Positions 6,960 to 12,774 of a DNA stretch of 12,774 nucleotides are shown piece after piece (the stretch's first letter is position 1; each line of letters begins with the position of its first letter). The stretch covers positions 394,414-407,187 of the forward strand of contig MU631339.1 in assembly GCA_026770615.1 (NCBI GenBank), in the 5' to 3' direction. A program made the position numbers and the translations under genes. The notes under the pieces were generated by a model. The model did no database searches. It saw only the letters and a list, made by a program, of their open reading frames with translations, and had not been told where the DNA came from. Source of the stretch: Pavlovales sp. CCMP2436. Its lineage: Eukaryota; Haptophyta; Pavlovophyceae; Pavlovales.

Positions 6960-7531
6960 GGCGGCAACGCCGTGACTTGGGGCGTGGCGGAGGCAATGGC
7001 GGCGGGGGGCTGCGAGGTGGCGGGTGCGGCGGGCTCGAGCCACGAGGTCTCTCCGGTGTGTGTGTTCCACCAGTACGTCCGGCCGGAACCTGTGTCCGGC
7101 ACAGCCTGCCACAAGCTGAGCTCGGGCGCAGCGGCTGCGAGCGCGATGGCCGCCTCGGTTTTGGCCAGCAACCTCCGCGCCCCCTCCACCGCCACCTCCG
7201 CTGCCCCGCTCACGTGACCCGTCGGTGCGGTACACCGCCCCTCCCCCCCTCCACCCACCCCCCAACCCGCAGCTCCCGGCGCGTCTTCTTGTAAAACTTC
7301 CTCCCACGGACTAGACAGCCCAGTCTGTGGCAGCTCCCACGATGGAGGCGGCGCCTGCACCTCCTCCCACGAGCCGGAGAGCGCACCCCCCGGGCTCGGC
7401 AAGGGGTCCCCGGCTGAGAGAGCTGAGAGGGGTGTTCCGACCGGCGCGGACTGGGGTGGCTGGCGCGAGCGGGGCATGGGCATGGCGGAGGGCACCGGCA
7501 TGGCCATGACGAGCACGAGCGCGCGCGCGAC
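6923..7531 (-). CDS. exon with a WW domain and W-E repeats (internal or 5' exon)
   Basis: Read from the acceptor AAAAAG|GTCGCGC, the frame stays open for about 200 codons. It has a Pro/Met-rich start, three W-E motifs in a Pro/Ser-rich region (GSWEEVQAPP, PSWELPQ, SPWEEVLQ) and a glycine patch. An Ala-rich helix follows (EGARRLLAKTEAAIALAAAA) and then the WW domain LWQAVPDTGSGRTYWWNTHT with GETSWLEP. The first ATG in frame is at 7507, so this could also be the start of a separate gene. The frame stops at 6923 (TGA) before the zinc-finger-like segment in the next frame. A GAG|GTATTG donor lies at about 6773, but its phase does not fit the terminal exon. The exon is likely real or recently real; how it joins its neighbours is unresolved. 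Confidence 0.55.
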   Translation of the reverse strand, partial: VARALVLVMAMPVPSAMPMPRSRQPPQSAPVGTPLSALSAGDPLPSPGGALSGSWEEVQAPPPSWELPQTGLSSPWEEVLQEDAPGAAGWGVGGGGEGRCTAPTGHVSGAAEVAVEGARRLLAKTEAAIALAAAAPELSLWQAVPDTGSGRTYWWNTHTGETSWLEPAAPATSQPPAAIASATPQVTALPPAERASSPAVLP

Positions 7532-7638
7532 CTTTTTGTTGATGGCGTAGTTAGGGGGGGACGATCAGACGCTGCCGAAACTACTCGAATGGTGGGGACG
7601 GTATCCGGGGGCATCACGAGCGCGAGCGCGCGTGCGAC
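7505..7638. repeat. 27-bp direct duplications around a 106-bp intron-like insert
   Basis: 7505-7531 and 7612-7638 match at 24 of 27 bases. On the minus strand the insert runs from GTCGCAC (7638) to CAACAAAAAG (7532), so GT...AG borders fall exactly at the duplicated copies. This is a second introner-like insertion in the same gene. Confidence 0.7.
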
Positions 7639-7992
7639 TTTTATTATTGTTTTTGTTATTATAATCATAATCATGATCATACTCAATCATAGTTTTTTAT
7701 TTCTTTATTTTTTTATGTTGTAATAATTAGTTTTTTTTATTAGTATTGGGTCTATTAGCACGATGAATTATTTTGCTGAATTCTTATGAATAACAATAAT
7801 AACAACCAAAATAATTATGAATACTACTAATAATAAGAATGACGTGCGCTGTGTGCGCAGCTCGCCGAACCTGCCCCTTTTCACGTTCACGGGGGCGGCT
7901 GCTATATCCTTCCCCCGGCCAAGTAATAATAATAACAATTATTCATACGAATAATACCTCCCGAGACTGCGCGCCTCCTCTCACCCCGCAGA

Positions 7993-8148
7993 TGTGGCGG
8001 GGTGGGATAGAAAACGCTTCATTGTTGGTATTTGGAGCGTTTTGATTTTGTATGTTTTATACTTTTCTTGAAGCTCAAGAACATTCAGAAAAATAGAAAG
8101 TTATGTACGAAATATACCAGCACGAAGGCGTTTTCTATACCCGCCGCA
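7993..8148. mobile_element. R3 inverted-repeat element
   Basis: 156 bp with inverted ends. The left end (7993-8031) reads TGTGGCGGGG...ATAGAAAACGC...TTGGTAT. The right end (8114-8148), inverted, reads TGCGGCGGG...ATAGAAAACGC...CTGGTAT. The left end recurs at 11158-11196 with 36 of 39 bases identical, where its edge CCCCGCCACAG is the 3' splice site of intron A. Here the corresponding bases are CACAT, so that splice site would be lost. Confidence 0.7.
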
Positions 8149-8288
8149 AATATCATGAAGCCACCGCCTCCAGCGCTTTCGGCACTGGCGGGGGTGTATG
8201 ACAGGGCACCATAACATACCATAACTAACATACCATTCGATTCTAGACCATACCAAAACATGACTAACATTACATACCAGCCCAGAAC

Positions 8289-8336
8289 AGCACAACTTCC
8301 AGGACGGTCAGACGCCAGCTTGAATCCCTATCAGTA
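8289..8336 (+). repeat. retroelement 3'-end fragment, copy 3
   Basis: 48 bp with 44 matching 5045-5092, ending at the same point (CCCTATCAGTA). It passes straight into TAACA repeats and lies antisense to the host gene inside an intron. Confidence 0.7.
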
Positions 8337-8370
8337 ATATAACATAACATAACTAACGTAACATACCTAC

Positions 8371-8413
8371 CCCGCTGAAGGTTGCGGATGTGACGAAGGT
8401 GCCACCCTGCCCA
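8371..8413 (-). pseudogene. possible duplicated mini-exon (exon F-like)
   Basis: Bounded by a good acceptor (CATACCCGCCAG) and donor (GGG|GTAGGT), the segment can read VGRVAPSSHPQPSAG if joined in the right phase. The end of exon F reads VGRIATNTQPPAG, so it looks like a diverged copy of that end. Whether it is spliced in is unclear because the phase depends on which exon F donor is used. Confidence 0.35.
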
Positions 8414-8582
8414 CTGGCGGGTATGTATATTATATTAGATAGCATAGCATAACATACCATAAGATAACATGTCACCCACTGGCGGGTGTGTATGACAGGG
8501 GCACCATAACATAGCATAGCATAACATACCATAAGAACGACGATGAGAGGACTCGAGCGTAGTAAAGGATATAATAATTAAC

Positions 8583-8742
8583 CTCACCCGCTGGCGGCTG
8601 CGTATTCGTCGCTATCCTGCCCACTGCCGCCTGCTGCGTCTCCCCCCGCAGCTTGGGGAGCCCCGGGGAGGGTTGGGTGGAGGATCGGGGGGAGGCCGGG
8701 GAGGAGGGCTCCACGACGATCGGCGCGACGCCCACGGCCGCC
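8583..8742 (-). CDS. exon F of the coiled-coil/WW gene
   Basis: The acceptor TTAATAG|G and donor GAG|GTTAAT bound a 160-nt exon that completes the AG+G codon left by exon E and continues AAVGVAPIVVEPSSPASPRS and on to QPPAGE. The part is proline/serine-rich and probably disordered. An alternative donor (CGG|GTGAGG) lies 5 nt upstream. The first bases of the exon are duplicated at 8803-8813. Confidence 0.65.
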
Positions 8743-8813
8743 CTATTAAAATTTTAATTTATGAAAGGGGGATTCTGGTTGGCGGCGTGTCACTGAGTTC
8801 AAGCCGCCCTATT
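8737..8813. mobile_element. R2 end with 11-bp flanking duplication
   Basis: GCCGCCCTATT at 8737-8747 recurs at 8803-8813. Between them lies an R2-type end (ATGAAAGGGGGATTCTGG, then GGCGGCGTG...GAGTTCAAG). The minus-strand edge TTTTAATAG is the acceptor of exon F, so the insertion carries the splice site. Confidence 0.65.
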
Positions 8814-8942
8814 GCATCATTTTGTATATAGTACTATAATGTAGTATTGACTTAATAAATAAAATGTATAATAAATAACAGAGTATCTGTCTTAAGACCT
8901 AACATATATATACCTCTACCACCATCCCTGCTGCCAGGACTA

Positions 8943-9002
8943 ATGTCTGACGTCGACCAAGTCAGTGAGTGAACACCACCTGTTGAACCATGCTGAGCCG
9001 CT
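8943..9002 (-). repeat. R1 repeat, partial copy
   Basis: Reads TATTAGCGGCTCAGCATGG on the minus strand from an (AT)n tract, and matches the first 60 bp of the long R1 copies including CTTGGTCGACGTCAG. It lies inside intron E. Confidence 0.8.
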
Positions 9003-9073
9003 AATAATATATATATATATATATTTTAGAAAAAAATATAAAAGAAAAAAGAAAAAGACGAAAAAAAACGAAC

Positions 9074-9165
9074 CTGCGCGCGCTGGCGGCCACCTCCGTC
9101 GTCGCCTTGACCGCCCGCCTCGCCGCCGCTTTCACCTCCTTGGAAGCCTGCCGCTCGCGCTGGAC
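9074..9165 (-). CDS. exon E of the coiled-coil/WW gene
   Basis: 92 nt between ATGTTAG|GTCC and CGCAG|GTTCGT. It reads VQRERQASKEVKAAARRAVK then ATTEVAASAR, a charged, helical stretch like the preceding exons. It leaves two bases (phase 2), which exon F completes. This phase agreement supports both junctions. An alternative donor GAG|GTGGCC would end it 20 nt earlier in phase 0. Confidence 0.65.
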
Positions 9166-9189
9166 CTAACATAAAAAAAAAGAAAAAAA

Positions 9190-9214
9190 AGCGGCTCAGC
9201 AGTTTTCAACAGGT
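9190..9214 (+). repeat. R1 repeat, short copy
   Basis: AGCGGCTCAGCAGTTTTCAAC with AGGT, preceded by an A-rich tract, close to the acceptor of exon E in intron D (261 bp). It is in the opposite orientation to the host gene. Confidence 0.65.
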
Positions 9215-9426
9215 CTGGGTCTGAGAGCTTCATGCCAACACGCAGCAGAGAAGGCGTAAGATAACATACCACAACATAACAGAAAAACTAACATTGCAAA
9301 ACATTCCATAACATACCGGAACATAATGAACGTAACATCCGTCATACCATAACGTAACGTAACGTAACATAACAAAGCATAATAACGTAACAAAACATAA
9401 TAACTAACATAACATGTAGAGAGTAC

Positions 9427-9501
9427 CTCCGCCGCTGCCGCCGCGGCCTCCGCCTGCCGCCTTGCCTCCTCCTCCGTCAGGATCGAGAGGTAGCACTCAG
9501 C
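9427..9501 (-). CDS. exon D of the coiled-coil/WW gene
   Basis: A 75-nt, phase-0 exon between AATTTAG|GCTGAG and GCGGAG|GTACTC. It reads AECYLSILTEEEARRQAEAA and ends in AAAAE, a strongly helical Glu/Ala/Arg stretch. A TACTAACTAAC branch-site-like sequence lies just upstream of the acceptor, supplied by the R4 repeat. Confidence 0.7.
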
Positions 9502-9510
9502 CTAAATTAG

Positions 9511-9582
9511 TTAGTTAGTATGACTCTTCAACACACCCGCAAACGCCCAAGGCGTTGAGGGAGGTGGCTTTCATGATATCTG
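9511..9582. repeat. R4 intron repeat, copy 2
   Basis: The same length (72 bp) as the copy at 6227-6298 with three mismatches. A short near-duplicate of the exon edge (CTCAGCCTAA at 9496-9505, CTGAGCCTAA at 9580-9589) flanks it. Confidence 0.85.
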
Positions 9583-9692
9583 AGCCTAAGATAACATACC
9601 ATAACTAACGTAACATACCATACCAAAACATGAGAAAATAAAACATGACATAACATAACATTACATTACATAATAACTAACAAAACATGCAC

Positions 9693-10016
9693 CTTGACCC
9701 GCGCCGCCGCGAAGAAGGTCCCGTCGGTCACACCTGCCGCCATATCCCCCCCCGGCTTGAAGTGCGCGTCAGCGAAGAGCGCCAACACCCCCGCCGGCGA
9801 CCCGTCGGCCTTGCCCCCCTCCCCCCCCTCCCCCCCCTCCCCTACCACCCCCACTCGCCCCCCTCCCTCGCCCCCTTCCACCTTTGTCTGTGTGACGGCG
9901 GCAACGGCGGCGACGGCGGCGCGTAGGTGTGCGCAGATTTGATCTCGCTCGGACAACGCCAACGCCTCCGCAGCCTGCAGCTCGGCTGCCAGTTCGAGCC
10001 GCACGCGTGCCTCCAC
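9693..10016 (-). CDS. exon C of the coiled-coil/WW gene
   Basis: A 324-nt, phase-0 exon between TTTTGCAG|GTGGAG and GTCAAG|GTGCAT, encoding 108 residues. A helical start (EARVRLELAAELQAAEALAL) leads to an Ala/Val segment. A repetitive Gly/Glu linker (GGEGGEGG) follows, encoded by G-rich DNA at 9813-9877, and then GVLALFADAHFKPGGDMAAG. No family match. The glycine linker may vary in length between individuals. Confidence 0.7.
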
Positions 10017-10794
10017 CTGCAAAACAGTCGGGGGGGGGGGGTTGTGTGTGTTGTGTGCGTGTGTAGGTGGGGGAGGGGGGGCGGGAAGGGTGGGGGTGGG
10101 TGTGTGTGTGTGTGTGTAAATATCTAGAAATACGTCCGTCCCCTGACAGGTCTCCACCGGACCCAAGTGTTGAGAAAACACTCGGATCAAGCGACCTTTG
10201 CAGAGCACACGGATACCGTGTGTGTGAGGGGGGTGGGGGCAGTTAGAGCGCGGTAATGATAATCATCATAAGAAGAATAATCAGAATAATTAAGTCAGAG
10301 CGTGCGGTGGAAGTGAAATCTGCTGGAGCCAGGTCTCGGATGCTACCAAAATTTAAGGCTGCAATTGCTTAAATACCAGTTTGCAGTTTGCAGTACTTAT
10401 CGCATTGGTTAATCCCCCGCCGGCGGTGAATTCACAAAGAACAGAGTCCTGGCTCCAGCAGAGGGATATATGTGGGACAGGGGGTCGAGAAGGGAAAGCT
10501 GGGACAGAAGCGCGGAAAGGGGAGCAAGGGGGATATTCGACCTCCTGTCTCATCTTTTGGGCTTTGACGGAGTAAGGGTTCCACTGAATACATATACTGA
10601 AAGGAACAGTTCTTTGAATAAAGGAAACCCGTTGAAACCAGATAAGTACATCCATATTGAAATTTTCAGAAACTGCGCAGCGGTGATAGTTTTGGTTTTA
10701 CTTATGAAACAGATTAATCTTTCAAGGTTGATGGAGTGAGTTCATGCCATTCCCGTTCGCCTTCGGGCTGTGAGTCGGGGGACGTTAAAAGAAC

Positions 10795-10835
<41 letters not shown>

Positions 10836-10854
10836 AATGGGGGGGGTTAATCAC
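10017..10854 (-). other. intron B (838 bp) and its contents
   Basis: This is the longest intron. Near the acceptor, the coding strand is a pyrimidine-rich tract of more than 80 bases (complement of the G/GT runs at 10028-10118). Inside is an inverted repeat with a perfect 15-bp arm (TCTGCTGGAGCCAGG at 10319-10333 and its complement at 10447-10461). A (TA)n tract lies at about 10797-10832. Donor GAG|GTGATT and acceptor CAG|GTGGAG share AGGTG. No gene was recognised inside; the short ORFs show no motif. Confidence 0.6.
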
Positions 10855-11156
10855 CTCGGCCGCAATCCGTGCCGCGTGCTCCGATCCGGGAGTGAGCGAC
10901 GCGCCGTCTGCCTCTGCCTTGGCGTGCGAGGCGGTGGCCTCGGCGGCGAGGGCGGACGAGCCTTTGGAGGCGGCCTCTGCGCTCGCAAGCTCGTCGGCCA
11001 CCCGCTTGGCCGCCTTGTCTGCCAGCCCAGTTTTGTGCGGGCCGCTGCCTCGGCCTTGATGAGGTCCTGCGGCGCGTACTGCTTCTTGAGGGCGGCCTCG
11101 AGATCGCTCAACGTGGGGCCTGCTTTTGCACGAGCGGTGGCCTCCTCGAGTGTGAC
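10855..11156 (-). CDS. exon B of the coiled-coil/WW gene, with a 1-nt frameshift
   Basis: Bounded by CCACAG|GTCACA and GCCGAG|GTGATT. The 302 nt read VTLEEATARAKAGPTLSDLE and continue to AEAAARTK in one frame, then TGLADKAAKRVADELASAEA through SEHAARIAAE in the next. Restoring one missing base at the AAAA run (11033-11036) would give 101 codons and phase 0 at both ends, so a single deletion or an assembly error explains it. The composition is Ala/Lys/Glu-rich and helical. Confidence 0.65.
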
Positions 11157-11318
11157 CTGTGGCGGGGAGGAATAGAAAACGCTTTATTGTTGGTATATAT
11201 TTTTTTAGACTACGATTTACAAAAAAATCAGACTGTGGTTTGCAATCAGGCAAATACATAGGACAAGCTCATATATTTTTATATTTTATGAGTTTTCTTG
11301 AGCGTTGGCCTCCTCCAG
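11132..11318. repeat. 19-bp direct duplications around the intron A insert
   Basis: 11132-11150 (exon B sequence) recurs at 11300-11318 with 17 of 19 bases (GAGCG, then TGGCCTCCTC). The R3 end at 11158-11196 lies next to the exon-side copy. The intron's own borders also share AGGTCACAC. Confidence 0.65.
11158..11196. repeat. R3 end forming the intron A acceptor
   Basis: 39 bp matching 7993-8031 with three differences. On the coding strand it ends CCCCGCCACAG, directly at the splice junction of exon B. Confidence 0.75.
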
Positions 11319-11353
11319 TAATTCTATGTTTTTATGATTTTATATTTTTATGA

Positions 11354-11374
11354 TTTTTTTTTTTTTTTTTTTTT
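11354..11374 (+). repeat. poly-T run of about 21 bases
   Basis: This is an A-run on the coding strand beginning 7 bases into intron A. It is a likely site of length errors in sequencing. Confidence 0.9.
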
Positions 11375-11381
11375 GTGTGAC

Positions 11382-12002
11382 CTTGGCTGCGGTGAGCTGC
11401 TCCATCAACTCGTTCGCCCGGACGTTATGCTTGACAAAGTTCCGCTTGTGCGCCGCGCGCCTCCCCGCCTCGACCTCCTCGGCCATATCCTCCTCGATGC
11501 GCGGAATCGCCTGCGCCGCGAGGGCCTGCGTGGCCTTGAGCTCCTTTTGAGCCTCCGCGCGAGAACCAGGCGTCATCCCCTTCTTGAGCGCTGCCGTAAG
11601 CAGGGCGGTGCGGCTTGCTGTAGCCTGTGTCGCCGCATCACACATCCGTCGTACGTCCGCCGCGTCGTTTGCGCGCTCGGCTGCGAGCGCGGCGGCGGCG
11701 GCGAGGCGCTCCGCCGCGCCCACGGTGGCAGACAGCAGGTCGGCCTCCGCAGCGGCGGCCGCAGCGGCCGCTGCCTCGGCCGCCAGCTGCTGGTGCTCCG
11801 CGAGCACGGCCGCCGTCCGCGCGGCCACGTGCGCCTCGCCGCGCTGACGGAACACGCCGAGATCGCGCTGCAGCTCGGCGGCGCGCACGCATGAGCCAGC
11901 GGCGTCGGCAGCACCAACGAGCGCGCGCGCCGCGGCGAGGCCCTCGGCCAGGTGCGTGTCGAGCTGTGCTACGACGCTGTCGCTCGTTCCGTTTGTCACC
12001 AT
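11382..12002 (-). CDS. exon A: N-terminal alanine-rich coiled-coil-like region
   Basis: 207 codons from the ATG at 12002 to the donor GCCAAG|GTCACA, ending in phase 0. It begins MVTNGTSDSVVAQLDTHLAE. By my count 64 of 207 residues are alanine, including a run of nine. The rest is mainly Leu, Glu, Arg, Gln and Lys with few prolines or glycines, so long amphipathic helices or a coiled coil are likely. There is no signal peptide or membrane segment. This is probably the first exon of a gene running to 8583 and perhaps to 5932, where WW domains and a zinc finger would give it a scaffold-like make-up. No homolog is recognised. The start is the first ATG after a GC-rich leader; an upstream non-coding exon cannot be excluded. 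Confidence 0.7.
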
Positions 12003-12482
12003 CAACCCCGGTGCCGAGCGGCCGAGCCCCGTCCTCCGTTGCTGATTTGACGCTGATTTTTAATTATGCGCGGGAGTGTTGCGGGCCCTGGATGCCTACG
12101 GCGGCCCTTCTGTCGAAATTACGCCGGGGGCGCACTACGCGTCCAGTGATGTAAGATGTGGAGCCCCGTCCTCACCCGGTCACCAAGTTGGCGCGCTTGA
12201 TCTTGGCGCGCTGATCAAAAACCAACGTATACAGTTGTTAGTTACAGTACTAGCATTATTAATTTACCTCCTGCAGTTATTAAACGCGCGTCATTTTGAA
12301 AGCCCCTACCCTAGTTCGTTTGCAGGGTAATTCAGGAATTTTAGGTTGGGTCACCCCCCTACCCAACCGATCGGAAGAAATTTTATGTTGGGTGACCCCC
12401 CCACCGCTTCATCGAACTTTGGCCGCCGCACGGAGATTGGGACCCCCCCTCCAAGCCCGCTTCACGTAAATTGGCTGCAGTG

Positions 12483-12522
<40 letters not shown>

Positions 12523-12625
12523 TCTGTTCCCTGCCCAGGAGGCGCAGAAGTCGGTGCATTAATAGGGAGCTGCAGGGCATGTGGGATCGAGTTCGTTGGG
12601 ATCCGCGTTTTTGTTTCTTACAACC
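12003..12625. other. 5' flank of the minus-strand gene
   Basis: No convincing gene. It contains a 23-bp direct repeat (12337-12359 and 12379-12401, two mismatches); the first unit also forms a hairpin (GGTTGGGT/ACCCAACC, 12344-12368). An (AT)n tract lies at about 12486-12519. A short plus-strand ORF (12076-12330) runs from GC-rich into AT-rich DNA without any motif. Confidence 0.5.
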
Positions 12626-12774
12626 TATATTAGCGGCTCAGCATGGTTCAACAGGTGTTGTCCAGTCACTGGCTTGGTCGACGTCAGGCTGAGGTCGAGC
12701 GATCGACCCAAACCCTCATGCACCAGCACTCACACCAAAGGGTGTGAGTGTGTGCGCCCTGGCCCCCACGCCCC
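12626..12774 (+). repeat. R1 repeat, long copy 2 (reaches window end)
   Basis: Direct copy of 2371-2519, about 97 % identical without gaps. It again has the 10-bp hairpin (12727-12750) and an AT-rich approach. It is cut by the window edge. Confidence 0.85.

Larger units (their letters stand above)
7639..8370. other. intron-like stretch with nested repeats
   Basis: AT-rich DNA (7640-7840), a GC island (7845-7920), the R3 inverted-repeat element (7993-8148), TAACA-type repeats and a retroelement fragment. Possible minus-strand mini-exons (for example after GGATATAG near 7909, or after CCCGCCAG near 8182) have acceptable splice signals, but I could not fix their frames, so they are not called. 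Confidence 0.4.
8203..8560. repeat. TAACATA-type low-complexity repeats, block 1
   Basis: Loose repeats of CATAAC/CATACC/CTAAC fill the intron spaces here and again at 9258-9415 and 9589-9690. A 36-bp unit (CACTGGCGGGGGTGTATGACAGGG at 8182, then CACCATAACATA) recurs near 8472. These blocks belong to introns of the minus-strand gene and are absent from the rest of the window. Confidence 0.7.

Noticed and set aside
10797..10832. (TA)n tract considered as an origin or attachment site
   Set aside because: It is a plain dinucleotide microsatellite in an intron, with similar tracts elsewhere in the window (9007-9024, 12486-12519).
11638..11892. Arg/Ala-rich ORFs in other frames over exon A
   Set aside because: They are shadows of the alanine-rich exon; only the 12002-11382 frame ends at a good donor in phase with exon B.
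12166..12215. Possible minus-strand mini-exon reading RAKIKRANLVTG then stop, between GATCAG and GTGACC
   Set aside because: The peptide looks basic and plausible as a C terminus, but it is too short and no upstream exon of such a gene could be found.

Overview
The window looks like nuclear DNA of a chlorophyll a/c alga, most likely a haptophyte, although another alga with a secondary red plastid is possible. The best clue is an intact fucoxanthin-chlorophyll a/c light-harvesting gene with a short N-terminal presequence. Coding DNA is very GC-rich with G/C-ending codons. Intergenic and intronic DNA alternates between AT-rich microsatellites and GC-rich hairpins. Introns, a type II membrane glycosyltransferase and WW and RanBP2-type domains all indicate a eukaryote. 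The exact lineage cannot be fixed from this sequence alone.

Layout. 1-288: 5' flank. 289-2025 (+): intronless exostosin-like (GT47) glycosyltransferase. 2026-2807: spacer holding one copy of a 149-bp dispersed repeat (R1). 2808-3395 (+): light-harvesting protein. 3396-4458: gene-poor stretch with six GC-rich hairpins and a 365-bp inverted-repeat element. 4459-4650 (-): small hypothetical ORF. 4945-5602: two head-to-tail retroelement-like fragments. 5932-12002 (-): an intron-rich gene, or the remains of one or two, encoding an alanine-rich coiled-coil-like protein with WW domains and a RanBP2-type zinc finger. 12003-12774: upstream flank ending in a second 149-bp R1 copy.

The most interesting part is 5.9-12.0 kb. 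Six exons (12002 down to 8583) can be joined from the sequence: every junction reads AG|GT...AG|G and the phases agree, apart from a 1-nt frameshift in exon B. The introns are not unique sequence. They share at least four short repeat families (called R1-R4 here), some of which also occur between genes. Several introns or intron ends are flanked by direct duplications of exon sequence (27, 19, 15 and 11 bp). In several places the end of the repeat itself supplies the 3' splice-site AG. This is the signature of introner-type mobile elements that create introns on insertion. The gene appears to have been hit repeatedly, and two apparent single-base losses may mean it is decaying or that the assembly has errors.

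The other two intact genes have separate roles (Golgi glycan synthesis and plastid light harvesting), and I see no functional link between them and the WW gene. What unites the window is repeat invasion.
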